Of a stretch of 64,000 nucleotides of DNA, positions 35,519 through 47,133 are shown in pieces. This DNA is from Brevipalpus yothersi (taxonomy: Eukaryota; Arthropoda; Arachnida; Trombidiformes; Tenuipalpidae). A program made the translations under genes and the position numbers. The notes beneath the pieces were generated by a model that saw only the letters and a list, made by a program, of their open reading frames with translations, searched no databases and had not been told where the DNA came from. Each line of letters begins with the position of its first letter. The stretch's first letter is position 1. Where the stretch lies: NCBI GenBank assembly GCA_003956705.1, contig QZCP01000015.1, positions 1 to 64,000 on the forward strand. The letters run 5' to 3'.

Positions 35519-36299
35519 TTTGTGGGAGAAAATATTGAAATGAAAATTGAAGTATATCGATTGGAGGAAAGAAGCACCACTTTCAATCAAAGAGAATAGA
35601 TAGAAGAGAGCGAATTATTCGAAGAAGATGTCACTTTAGAACAAGCTTAACCATATTCAGATCAACCGCTAACAAAAACAAATATTCATCACCCAAAAGA
35701 GAGAAAAGCTTTTCGATCCTCGAGACATGATCATTATTAGCCATGCGAGATGATTCATACTCTAAATATTATACAGCATGCATACTACACTTATTTTTAC
35801 CCAGACACTGTAGATCAAGGTAGATGAGAGCGAGAGAGAATAAGAGGGGGAAGCCAATTGGATTCTCGCTATACTCTCTCTGGTTATTCCTTTCCACCAG
35901 AATCATGAGTTCTGGTGCTTCGGTCATTTATCGCGCTCTCTCTCTCTCTTTCCTTTTCCGAAGCTTTACTCTCTTTTTCTCCCAACAATACATATGGAAG
36001 ATCGATTTTTCGTATATAACCAGATGTAAGAGAAAGAGAGAGAGAGAGAGAGAGAGGAGAAAATTTTTCTGCTGAAAGATGAGAATGGCAAAAAAATCTA
36101 TCCACCAATCTATCTCTGGTTTTCAGTTGAAGACGAAGAAATGCAGTGTCTTATGATCATGATGATGATTAATTTGCAAGACATCTCGTACATGTAACAG
36201 GAAGAAAAAGAGGAAACATCGATTAATTTTCTTTCCATCTTGTGATTATCATTATTACTAATCTTTTCGAAAGAGCAACGAGAGAGAGTGAACATCTGA

Positions 36300-36357
<58 letters not shown>

Positions 36358-37245
36358 TGAACTGGAGAAGCTCTCTCTCTAGGAAAAAAAATTTTTTCAA
36401 CATTCAACTAATCCAACATCGTTCTGTACCGAAAGAGTGAAAAGAATCCACATCCTTGAAATTTTAGGAAGCCAAAAAGTAAAAAAAGATAATCAAAATG
36501 CGAACCAGACCCGAGAATCTCACCAATTCTCTCCTCCAAATACTAGCGGGTACCATCATAACCATTATCATATGGTGAAAAATATTCTTGAAGTACACAC
36601 ACATATATATATTTTCTTTTTCGAATCGAAAAGCCATGTAAAAATGAGTCATCGTGACGAACCCTGCTGCTTGCAGCGCTCTCTCCTTCTCTCTCTTCTG
36701 CGCTTTGATTTCAAGAGAGAGAAGAGAGATGCGATCGATGCTTCAGTCTCTCACTCTCATAAGATTGTCAAAATGTTAATCTAACCAAACTGTGTCTTCT
36801 CTTCTTTTTTTCCTATTTAATCATCACACATTAGTACATATTATTATTATTATTATCATCATCACCATCACAATTGGTATGGTCACTTTTGATTAGCGAG
36901 ATGATGATATGTTTGTGTGTCTCTGTACGAATTGGTTTACAGTATCACAATTGTTATTAAACTGTTTTACTTTTACATTAGCATCTTCAACCGAGTAATT
37001 GTGAAGAAAATTTTTGTTTTCCCAGATTCTTGTCAATATATATCGTGTGTTTGAGTGAAGATTTTTTCATTTTGTCTTTCGGCAATCATCATCATAGTAG
37101 TGACCAAATCTTGGAGTCAATATATAATGAAGATGGAGAGAAAATAATGGACTACTTTCTCTACATCTGAAAAAATAAATACCAATGGAATTTGTTGTAT
37201 AAATTTTTTTCTCTTTCCTCTCTCTCTCCTTTGACGAGAGAGGAG
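35519..37245. other. Divergent intergenic region rich in GA/CT repeats
   Basis: 5' flanks of SCHIP1 (-) and the DUSP gene (+). Contains (GA)n at 36036-36057 and 36306-36354 and several TC patches. Open frames here are repeat-derived. No rhodanese-domain exon of the DUSP gene was recognised. Confidence 0.5.
36306..36354. repeat. (GA)n microsatellite
   Basis: About 49 bases of uninterrupted GA in the SCHIP1/DUSP intergenic region. Confidence 0.96.
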
Positions 37246-40200
37246 ATGGATTCTCATCAAAATTATGGTGATATACCATCACAAACATCGCCACCACCAA
37301 CATCATCACAACAACAATCTCTTTCTCAACCATGTTTACCCCCATTTGATCCTGGAGCTACCAGAATATTACCATTTCTATATCTTGGCTCTCAAAAGGA
37401 TGCTTTCAATAAGGATCTCTTGAAGGTAATCATCGTTCAATACTGAATACTGTCAATTGTTTGTATCATTCCATATCCATATCTCTTGAATGAATATGCC
37501 CTTTTTATTCTACTCCCGGCTGACGAATGTTCATTTTCATATCCATTTTTTAACGATTCTTTCTTCTTCTTCTTTTTCTTCTCCATCTCCTCCTCCTCAC
37601 CATCCTCATCTTCGTTTCCAAAATATCAAGGCTCATAATATAACATATGAACTGAATGTGAGCACTACCTGTCCTAAGCCTGATCATGTTCAAGAATCAC
37701 ATTTCTTGAGAATACCCGTAAACGATAGCTATACTGAGCGACTTTTACCATATTTTCCGATCGCTTTCGATTTCCTGGGTAAGTTGAATAGATGATGTAC
37801 ATGGAAAAAGAGTAAGAGAAAGAAAGAGAGAGAGAGACAGAAAATTGAGTAAAGAGAGAGAAGAGAGAGTGATCGCCTCATCTCTCTCTCTCTCTCTCTC
37901 TCTCTCACTCATAACATAGCATAGTGATGGTTGCTAAATGCTTGGAGGATGTGGTCTTATGTGACTCATCGCTCTCTCACCAAGTTGGTTCCACCATTCC
38001 TCACTCATTGAGCATGTTTCCACCCACATCACGTTCATTACGAGATCAAAGAGAGAAAGAGAGAAGGAGAGAGAGAGAGAGGTTGATCAATTCACATTTT
38101 CTTCTCTCTTCCTTTTTTTTCCAACTTCTTCCATCATTTTTCTTCATAAATATATATCTTCATTTCTATTAACAGAAAGAGTTCGCAAATCGGAAGAATG
38201 CGCTCTGGTCCACTGTTTGGCTGGAATCTCTCGATCAGCTACCATTGTTATAGCATATTTAATGAAACATTCTAGGCTAACATTGGACGACGCCTACAGG
38301 TAATTTTCTATCTGAGTTTCACTTTATCACACACTCATATGAGTAATAAGAGAGGAAGAGAGAGAGAATTTTTCTTTTCGTCACTGATCAAACGGGAATG
38401 ATGTATGAAATACCTTCAAATCAGTACAATTCACCCAAATTAGGCTGTGGGAGCAACATACACAGCTAGAGAAAGAAAAAAAGAGTGTGTTGTGAGCAAT
38501 AGTTTGTTGACTATGATTACTCATAGCTAACCAGTGGTGTGAGAAGAATCATTGTTTTTTGTTTATCTTTCCCTTTACACTTCCATACGATCAATAACTA
38601 ATTGGCCTTTATGATGGCAAAACAAAAATTCTTTCCCTAATCTATGACTAATATCGATACTTGATTTGTTTTCACTCTGACTAATAATTGTTATTGTTTT
38701 TGTTATTTCCTCCCTTTTTTTCTTTAGATACGTGAAATCAAAAAGAGCTACGATATCACCCAACTTTCACTTTTTAGGACAGCTATTAGAATATGAAGAT
38801 ATACTAAAAAAAGAATGGGTGTCTGAACCGATCAGAATGGACACTTCTCTATTGTCCCCATTACCGAGAAAGCAGGTTGCATCAATTGGACAGAAGCGTT
38901 TCTGTTCTTCATTGACTATGCCTTCATCTTCATCATGTTCAGCTCTCTCGTCGTTGGCCTCACCATCGGCGCGTTTCTCACTTTTCCCATCATCAAGTCC
39001 ATCACCAAGTAGCAGCGGTCGTAATTTTACTCTAAAAATACCCACAAAATCGCAGCGTATTGTTGAAGTGACGGACGATCACCGAAATCCGGCGGATCAA
39101 TCACCCACCGCTACACTCGCTAAGTTGAGCTTTTCAACTCCTTCATCGTCTCAACCGATCAGTTCCTTTGAAACTAGAGATAGGCTTAAGCAACGTCCAA
39201 TCGAAGAAATCATATCATCATGCCCACGAGCTGGAAGAAGATTTGTCTCAGAATACTGTTCTTCACTCACAGTTCGAGTTGGTGACTCAACGCCTGCTGT
39301 AACGACCACAACGGTCACCCGAACTGTTGAGAAAAGAAGAGCAGACTCTTCAACTTCTACAATATCATTCGATTTGCCTCTTCGTTCATATACTGAATCT
39401 TCTTCTTCATCATCCAGCTATGAATGTGGGCCTGATCTACCCACACAAGCTAAGACAAGTAGAATTGAGAAGACTATACAAGTGCCAATATCATTGATCT
39501 GTTCAAAAGACGAGCATCCATCTGAAAAATCATCCACTCGCATAGAAGCCTCTCTGAATAAAGACGATGAGCTACGTAGGAGTAGAATTCCTCTCTCCCT
39601 CACATCTAGTGATACTTTCAAATTGGGCAGTCTACAAATGCCTTGGCGTAAGAAAGAGTCTAGGACAAAGCCCACAACCAGATGGTATGTTGGTCTTGAT
39701 CGTGAGGATACATCCAAAGAGAATTCCCAGCCTCCAATACTTGAGGGTGTGGAGAGAACTGAATCTGAATCATCAGATTTATGCCAAAGATCTGCTCGTA
39801 CTAGCTCATCTACTTTGGCAAGCGAAATGTCTGACACTAGTACAGATTGTTCTAGTGTCGCTGGAGATCGAGATTTCGAGCCAGTTGTACTCAGACGAGG
39901 TATCATCGATCGTAAATATAATCCTTCAGTTGCTAGTCAAGATAGTGCCTATGTATCAATGATCATGGATTCAAGCAGAGGTACTCTCTTTCATTCATTC
40001 GATTCGATTAATCCTGAAATCGACGATGAGAAGATGGTCACTAGTCCCGATAATTGTGATATAAGCGAAATGCGTCGAGAACCATCCGGTACAGAGGTGT
40101 ATCAAAAAAATCTTACCGAACTAGAATCTTCTCACGATTCAGGAATACAGGGTTCCATGTCTTCATGGACATCTTCTTTCACAAGTTCTATAATGGCATC

Positions 40201-40837
40201 TTCATCAATGAGTACATCATCATGTCGTGATACGGAAGCTAAAGTCATGGAGAAAAGTTATGAAATAGAAAAAGGAGATCTTATCACTTCAGAAGATGGT
40301 AAAATGGATCACAGAGGATTGTACAGAGTCAGTTCTTATCCAGGTACTGAAGCTGAGCCACTTTCACCTTCTTCAATTACCAAGAGTGAAGGTAGTGGTG
40401 ATAAAGAGGAATGGAAAGATGATGAATCAACAGCTCGACATGTAAGTCCTAGTAGTGAGGGTAGCCCTGTGAAGTCCCTCAATACGGTCGAGTTGCGAAG
40501 CTTAGGTTCAACCAAATGGTGCAATTGTTCATGTGCCCAACGAAACCGCTATAGTTTGGATATAACGTGTTTGTTCTCAGTGCAATCAACAGAATCAGCC
40601 TTGAAAGCCAGTTGCATATCTTATGAGTCTTGTCCTGATATTTTAAGTTCTAATTCTCATTATTATCTATCTAGAAGCAGGAGCATTTGTGCTCGCTGCT
40701 CTAGGCTACGAAGAGGAGGATCGTATGGAGGTCGACGTCCGAGTAGTGTATCGGGACGTTTACATCGATCCGAAAGATCTTCACCGGAATCGCCCAAATC
40801 TCTATTCACGAATCCCAAGCTTATATCTGTTTCGTGA
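37246..40837 (+). CDS. Dual-specificity MAP-kinase phosphatase, DUSP8/16-like
   Basis: Four exons (37246-37425, 37631-37778, 38176-38299, 38728-40837) encode 853 residues. The phosphatase domain occupies about residues 40-185: ATRILPFLYLGSQKDAFNK, NVSTTCPKPD, SHFLRIPVNDSYTERLLPYF, the active-site loop VHCLAGISRSAT (Cys and Arg intact) and ATISPNFHFLGQLLEYE. These blocks match DUSP8/DUSP16, JNK/p38-selective phosphatases. The rest, about 660 residues, is Ser-rich and disordered, with a short Cys-containing block near the end (CNCSCAQRNRYSLDI, SYESCPDILSS, RSICARCSRLRRGG). The N-terminal rhodanese/kinase-binding domain of vertebrate DUSP8/16 is not seen; Drosophila puckered also lacks it. The start at 37246 follows a pyrimidine tract, so it could alternatively be an internal exon. 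Confidence 0.9.
37881..37907. repeat. (TC)n microsatellite in DUSP intron 2
   Basis: Short TC run next to a GA-rich stretch (37818-37869), giving a potential intronic GA/TC hairpin. Confidence 0.85.
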
Positions 40838-41264
40838 ATGATGATTATGATGATTTTGAATGTACGAATTGTTCACTAAATTATTCACTACAAATCAATC
40901 AATTTCTTATTCCACAATGTCTTTGTGTCGAAAGTTTGCTTTATGTTGCTTGAACTCGATAAAATGTTATTCAACATTCAGGTTCACTTTCTCATCGAAA
41001 TATTATCATCAAACTGAACCGCCAAAAAAGCTCTTCTGTAATGAGTTGAGTATTACCGAGATAAGATCAAACATTCAACGGATCTAGTGAAAAACATTCC
41101 ATGTCCTTAGTTTGTTCCCTGTAGATCTCATAATATGATGGATTTCTTTTTGTCAAAAAGCAATCAAGTTTCGGAAAAATTAGCTTCTATTTTTTCTCTG
41201 GATTGATCAATGAATTAACAAGGAAGCAAAAAAATTTATGTAAAGTTACAAGTTACAAGTAAAT
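40838..41264. other. Intergenic between convergent genes
   Basis: 3' flanks of the DUSP gene and UVRAG; nothing recognised. Confidence 0.55.
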
Positions 41265-42422
41265 TTAACCGGTAGCTGTTATTTTGCATCTTTCCTCTAC
41301 CAGTGTGTACAGATTGGGAAGTGTGGCTCGAGGATCATTAGTTTTGAGAGACAAATAATGTCTAAGTTGGGAGATATTCTTATTCATCAAATAGACAGCA
41401 TAATTGAAGGCTATCTTCTTATCTTTGGATCCTGTTTGACAGTGTAGAGGAAAAATTCTTTGCGAACGATCCAAACATGGATCGATGTGATCGATGATGG
41501 ATGAATGTGAACCATAATATACCAAACAATATCGTAATGGAACATCCAAAAATCGTGAGGTCATGATTAAAAAGTGAGATACGTAACCCAATGCGACAGA
41601 TAAATCTAACATATTTCGACCTTTGAAATCTTCTGAATCGGGTAGATGTATATTACAGATGAAATATTTACCTAAAAAGAGCGGTGAAAGAAACATCAAT
41701 GATCAGATCAATGAAAACATCAACAGATCAAGGGTGATGATCAAAACTCGTGTTTTACTAAACAATTGCATTCTTCCTCAAGTTAAAATAAATTCTGATG
41801 AAATGTAGAAGAATCAAAAACCTCAATCAACAATTCATCGACCATCATCGATGAATTGGATCAGTTGCTTTTTTGAGTATTTTTGTAATTTATCGAGCTT
41901 GTCGGATCAAATTTTTTGACCCAATCTATCCATCAACTCACCTTGTGAATGTTGAATAGGGTATATTTGATATAACTCTGTGATTAATTGATTGCGCCTC
42001 ATAAGTAAAGCATAATTACTAGAGAATAATTTTTTCTTCTCATCTGCTAGTGAATTTTTTTTCTCTTCTAAACACTTATAATCACATCTCATCTGTTCCC
42101 GAAGTACATCCATATCATCGGAGCTGTCTTGAATCAATCGATTGTTGGTGTCAACTATTCGCTGTTTATCACTGAGATCGTCTCTTAATTGCTCCAATTG
42201 TCTAGTCAACAGCTTTATCCTAGTTTCATTTTCCTGTATACGATCTCGAAGATGTCTCTCCGTTTCCATTCCACCCAATAGATGTTCCAATTTCACTTGT
42301 GTGTCCTGGATTAATTTTTCTGTTCGATTGATCACTCTATCAGTCACATGAATCCTTTCCAAAACTTTCAGACAATATGACATCCGTTGATCAGAAGAAG
42401 AATGATTGGTCTGTGAGGCCAT
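41265..42422 (-). CDS. UVRAG: UVRAG/Vps38-like subunit of the PI3-kinase class III complex, short form
   Basis: Two exons (41942-42422, 41265-41671) encode 295 residues. UVRAG joins Beclin-1, VPS34 and VPS15 in complex II on endosomes. Exon 1 is a long coiled coil (residues about 10-150: RDRIQENETRIKLLTRQLEQL..., EKKNSLADEKKKLFSSNYALLMRR) ending QIYPIQHSQG; exon 2 is the BARA2-like core: FICNIHLPDSEDFKG, DLSVALGYVSHFLIMTSRFLDVPLRY, FPLHC...FNYAVYLMNKNISQLR and DPRATLPNL. Vertebrate UVRAG has about 700 residues with an N-terminal C2 domain and long disordered C-terminus; both are missing here. An in-frame TAG lies four codons before the ATG, so an upstream C2 exon would need a splice acceptor inside this exon. 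Confidence 0.87.
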
Positions 42423-43098
42423 CGCTGATGGCTAAATGTTGATCACAATCAGCAATAAACTTCAAAATACAGTATATACACTCGGCAGGCACGTCAACCT
42501 TATTACAATATGGACACACCAATTATCAAATTAAATCAGACATCATTTTTCATCACAGATGATGATGGTCAAGTTAAAGTCAATGTTTACACTATGCAGC
42601 TTGATAATGCTTGATGTTGATGTGTTACACACAAGACGAACATGAAACACTCACGAATTTTGTACCGATGAGCAATGAATATTCGCACACAAACACACTC
42701 TTAATTGTTGACACCTTAATGATAATCGGATTGCAAAAATTGGACACCATCAAATCAGTAATTCAAGATGAGGTGGCTGATCGGTCGGTGTTTTTCATCA
42801 TCATCAACATATCATCATCTACTGGATGATTAACATACACACATCTCAAAGCCCTAACAGCGTGCACTCTGGCGGGATCAAGGCGGCTTGATTTTTTCAG
42901 AATTTGAACTTGATTAAATTGATAAATATGAAAAGTGATCATGAAAAATTATTTCCACAACAGAATTCAATATAATAAGTATACTTTGATGAATCTCAAA
43001 TAATTGAATATGGAAGAAAAATTTTGATTTCTATTGATAACTGTTAATATCATTCAACCCATCTAGTACATATGATGAGCTGTTGCCTTCGTAAGGTT
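42423..43098. other. Intergenic UVRAG / U2 snRNA promoter region
   Basis: Shared by divergent UVRAG (-) and U2 (+). Contains GGCGGGATCAAGGCGGCTTG at 42871, partly similar to the TOE1/COA5 element. The U2 proximal sequence element should lie about 50-60 bases before 43099; I cannot assign it with certainty. Confidence 0.5.
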
Positions 43099-43284
43099 AT
43101 CGCTTCTCGGCCTAATAGGCTAAGATCAAAGTGTAGTATCTGTTCTTATCAGCTTGATCGCTGGTAGCTGACTATATAGTCAGCATGCGATTGAACTTAT
43201 TTTTGCGGGGAGACGGAATAGGGGCTTGCTCTGACACCGTCGCGGGTTGGCCCGGTATTGCAGTACCGCCGGGATCGGCCCACC
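43099..43284 (+). ncRNA. RNU2: U2 spliceosomal snRNA
   Basis: Starts ATCGCTTCTCGGCC as U2 does, with the stem I hairpin (GGCCTAATAGGC), the branch-point-recognition sequence GTGTAGTATCTG, stem IIa (ATCAGC/GCTGGT), a perfect stem IIb (CTGACTA/TAGTCAG), the alternative stem IIc pairing (TTGATCGC/GCGATTGA), an Sm site ATTTTTG at about 43199-43205, and stem IV with GGTATTGCAGTACC. The 3' end is approximate. U2 base-pairs with the intron branch point in the spliceosome; transcribed by RNA polymerase II in animals. Confidence 0.97.
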
Positions 43285-43946
43285 AATATAATTAAATCAA
43301 AAAATAGAAGCACCGGGTGATGATGATACCGGATCAGCATGGCTGATTTGCGGTGAGATCGCTGCTGTAAGGCGGCTTTCACTTTCACGGTGTTAGCATT
43401 TCCCATCAAACTGACATTATGATCATCAGCGGCTAGTATGTTCAAGAATGAATTCTGTTATCCTGTTATTTGTTAGACTTTTCTAAAATTTTGGAATCTA
43501 ATATCTATAATAGGAATATTGGAATATTTTTCCAGATCAGAGATGATGGTTTGAAGAGTAGCAAGTGAGCTTCCCCAGATTGATAGAAAGCTGGTTGTTT
43601 TGAAAATTAATATTCGCGGATTTTGAGATGAATTGTTTTTTCTTTGGTTAACGATCAGTATACATTTTTTTCAGAGAGAAATTGAATGAAAAAGTTAATG
43701 AAATGTCACATGGGGGCTATGAGTTACAGATGAACCAGTAGTGGTTACTTTCCACAATTGACAAACAATTTGATTATGTACTACTCATCAAAGGGTGAGC
43801 ATATTATTTCTCTGGATGGAAGGTAGAGATAGATAGATCCACAAGGAATGATTTTAAATGAAGATCTGAGAGATTGGATGAAGTCCGAGTGGATTAAAGA
43901 ATCGGCCCAAGTGGATATGAAGAAATGGTGATGCTTGGACCAAAAA
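43285..43946. other. Intergenic between U2 and RPB11
   Basis: Downstream of U2 the sequence stays moderately GC-rich to about 43390 (contains GCTGTAAGGCGGCTTTCAC); this may include 3'-end signals. No coding sequence. Confidence 0.5.
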
Positions 43947-44447
43947 TTAATTCATTTCATTTTGATTCTCAATTGCTTTCTATAACGAAAAAGACGATAA
44001 AAAATTAGCAAAACATGATGAACGGACACCAACATGCCACAGACCTTAAATCTTTCCTCTATGAGTGAAACTTCGGAAATCAAATCAGTGATAGCATTTT
44101 TCAATGCTTCCTGTGGGGTATAATCACTACCCGATGTTTGGACACGAAGGATGAATTTATGTTCCAAAGGATGAGGTACTTTGTAGCCGGCAAAAATAAC
44201 ATTCGGATCTTTTAACAATTGTGTTCGAATCAAATTTCCCAAAGTATGATCCTCCTTGTTAATCATAAATATAGCCGCATTGGGTACTTTGGTTTCCTTT
44301 TCAATAGTTATCCTACAAATTAAGTAAGAAAAGAAATAAACGGAAATTATCCATCAAAACACAATCAATCCATCATCATCAATACAATACTCACTTCTTT
44401 TCACCCTCAAACAGAAGGAATGACTCGAATGCCGGTGGAGCATTCAT
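43947..44447 (-). CDS. POLR2J: RPB11, RNA polymerase II subunit (POLR2J)
   Basis: Three exons (44395-44447, 44045-44312, 43947-43979) encode 117 residues, exactly the human length. RPB11 pairs with RPB3 in the Pol II assembly platform in the nucleus. The N-terminus MNAPPAFESFLLFEGEKK is nearly invariant, followed by KVPNAAIFMINKEDHTLGNLIR, LLKDPNVIFAGYKVPHPLEHKF and EALKNAITDLISEVSLIEERFK. The third exon, 10 codons (KAIENQNEMN), follows a 65-base intron with donor GTCTGT and acceptor TTATAG; it restores the human-like C-terminus (ERFRVAIKDKQ...). Without splicing the frame continues to 43952 with a hydrophobic non-homologous tail, so the spliced form is preferred. Confidence 0.95.
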
Positions 44448-44959
44448 GATCAAATCAAATCAGATCACCACAGAACACTGACACTAACACAATTAATATT
44501 GATTGATGATTAACTCTTAAAGTTGAAATATATTCCCTCCTCAATTGTGGTTCATAAGCACATTTCAAGCATTCAATTTCTATTTCATCACAAAATTCCA
44601 AACAATAATAAACATCGCCATCTGGACATGTGTGTTAAGCGTTTTTAAGTACATTTTTTTTCATCATCATCAACATCCTGATTCATTCATCTCGATGCCA
44701 TCTGCTGTGGTGCACCTAATTGTGACCTCTAAAATAGTGTTCATTGGAATTAATTGGGAATTTGATAATATTATGTATATTTTGTGATTGGATTGAGTTG
44801 ATTAGTGTGTTGCCTACTTATTCAACTTGATCACCATAGATTGCTGATTACTACAGAGCATCTACAGTATATATAAAAGAATTTTGTGGGGTTTTTTTTT
44901 CATCATCCTTTTTTTTGACGGACACACATTGATAGACACATTGATATTGATTGGAAAAC
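44448..44959. other. Bidirectional intergenic region (RPB11 / EGLN)
   Basis: Divergent 5' flanks; TATATAAAAG at about 44869-44878 could be a TATA box for EGLN about 85 bases before its ATG. Confidence 0.5.
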
Positions 44960-45770
44960 ATGAACATCAACAGTGTTTCCAATGAATGGCTGGATATAAC
45001 ATGTTCCCGAATAATTCGTGATATGAACAATTGTGGTATATGTGTGTTGGATAATTTTTTGGGCACATCTCGTGGTGATCTCATATTGGATGAGGTGAAA
45101 TCAATGTATCAGTATGGTATTTTTCAGGATGGCCAATTGGTACGACAAGATAATCGTATACCCAATCCATCACAATTGATACGCGGTGATAAGATTATAT
45201 GGATTAATGGTGGTGAAACAAATTGTATAAACATTCGATTTCTAATACAAACATTGGACACAGTTATAGCTCGATGCAATAAGATGCAAAATAATGGTCT
45301 TTTTTCAAAGTATAACATATCATCACGAACAAATGCCATGATTGCCTGTTATCCTGGTAATGGTAGCCAGTATGTGAAACATATTGACAATCCTAATGGA
45401 GATGGTCGCATAATTACATGTATCTATTATTTAAACAAAGATTGGAATTACGAGGTGAGTTGATTTAATTCCACTTGATTGTTGAGTTTTTCTAATCGAG
45501 AAATATTTTGTTTATTCCTTTTATTCTTCTTCTTCCTCTTAGAGAGATGGAGGTCTACTTCGTTTGTATCCTTCCTTCAATGGTAATCAAATAGCTGAAG
45601 TGCCACCGATATTTGATCGTGTAATATTTTTTTGGTCTGATCGACGAAATCCTCACGAAGTTACGCCATCCAGATCAATGAGATTGGCGATCACTGTTTG
45701 GTATTTTGATGATGAAGAACGAAATCAAGCGATACAGAGGTTCGTACAAAATGTTCAAAAGTGTACTTGA
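44960..45770 (+). CDS. EGLN: EGLN-type HIF prolyl hydroxylase
   Basis: Two exons (44960-45454, 45543-45770) encode 240 residues. EGLN/PHD enzymes are Fe(II)/2-oxoglutarate dioxygenases that hydroxylate HIF-alpha prolines as oxygen sensors. The double-stranded beta-helix is recognised from GICVLDNFLG, DKIIWINGGE, NAMIACYPGNGSQYVKHIDNPNGDGR (metal His and Asp in HID), ITCIYYLNKDWNYE, then in exon 2 DGGLLRLYPSF, FFWSDRRNPHEVTPS (second metal His) and RLAITVWYFD (2-oxoglutarate Arg). All key residues are present. The protein is short, like vertebrate PHD3, without the N-terminal MYND finger of PHD2. The start is the first ATG; the in-frame codons just upstream are not Met. Confidence 0.95.
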
Positions 45771-46643
45771 ATTTGAACAGTTTTCAAATCCAATTGTTTC
45801 TTCCTTTTCTTTCTCTCACTTGTAGGAATAATTATTTCAATCCTTGATCATGCTAAATTGTGCATTAACAAGAAAGCCGACCTTGTGGAAGCTTGATGCA
45901 GCATTTTTACGAACGTTTCATAGTATTTATTTTATTTTACTTCTTTTTTCGCCGATATCGACCAATTACTTGGTGTAATGATCATTTCTACTGCCTTAAG
46001 CAGCTTTATGCACCCATGTATACATAAATACTTACCTGTGAATCACCGGAATGTTGACCTGTGTAACAGATTTTCTCTTACAGTCTCTCGATGTCTTTTG
46101 CTTGAAGCAAGCTCTTCCAATTTGACATTGACTTTTTCTAACTGTTCCGTTGATAATATTATCAAGCAATGCATAATTCTCCACTGTTAAGCCACCTATT
46201 TTTCACACTTAGCGACATGACTTCATCTCTTCTCCATGATAACAGATTGTTTTTTCGCTGAGCTTTATGATTGCTCTTGTTTTCCATTTTATCCCTATTA
46301 AAATACACAAAGAAACAAATCTTATCAATCTAAAGTGATAAAATTTTTCTTCCACCAACTTTTAATGTACATCCCACTTACACACAACTTAATTTTTCCT
46401 ATGAAAAATTTTCCATCAACACTATCCCTCAGATACCTGTCCATTACCGAACAATTCTCTCATAATCAACCAACGAAACAAACGTTCAATTCTCCATTCT
46501 CAACTAACATCACGATTCTAATCACACACATATGCACCACCGATTCCAATCTCTCCACCTCTCATGAATCTTTCATCTTCATTCTCTTATCCAAAATATT
46601 CAGACAATTATTTCCTTCTCATTCTTTGTTTTTTATCATCATC

Positions 46644-46692
<49 letters not shown>

Positions 46693-47133
46693 TCTCTTCT
46701 CTTTCTCTCTTTCTCTCTCTGTCTCTCTCTCTCTCTCTTTCTCTCTCTTCCTCTAACTGATCAGCTGATTGAATCTCCCCCAAAAGTGGATGACGTAACT
46801 TGTCTCACGGTTCAAGCAAGCATTCGAGAAGGGGAAAGCATCATTTTTTGTTTATGTTTTGAATGTGAATGTGAATACACAGAAAAGTGTGCAACACATC
46901 AGCAGAGGGTGCTTTTTTGTTGTTTATTGTACCATGATTCATGGTCCATGAATAATCATTTTGATTAAAATCAGTCCCAAATCATTGGCTCAATAAATCC
47001 GAATCAAAATTTGGATTGATTGGATAACATTTCAATATTCAAGGTGTAGTATAGGGTGTGTGTATATATGTGTGTGTAACGTGTGGAACTGGTGAATCCG
47101 ATCCAGTATAAAGATTGATTGGAGTCTTTCCCA
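45771..47133. other. Intergenic with a TC microsatellite
   Basis: Contains a compound TC repeat at 46646-46752. Long plus-strand frames here are Ser/Leu artefacts of the repeat. TATA-like GTATAAAG lies at about 47106, about 27 bases before the TBC copy 1 ATG. Confidence 0.6.
46646..46752. repeat. Compound (TC)n microsatellite
   Basis: TC dinucleotide run interrupted by TTCTC units; over 100 bases in all. Confidence 0.94.

Noticed and set aside
35824..36403. Frames on both strands around the GA repeats
   Set aside because: Both strands open only because GA/TC repeats lack stop codons.
39418..39906. Minus-strand 162-codon frame
   Set aside because: Antisense shadow of the large DUSP exon, which has clear homology on the plus strand.
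46335..46968. Two overlapping frames of 134-141 codons
   Set aside because: Repeat-derived Ser/Leu runs across the 46646-46752 microsatellite.
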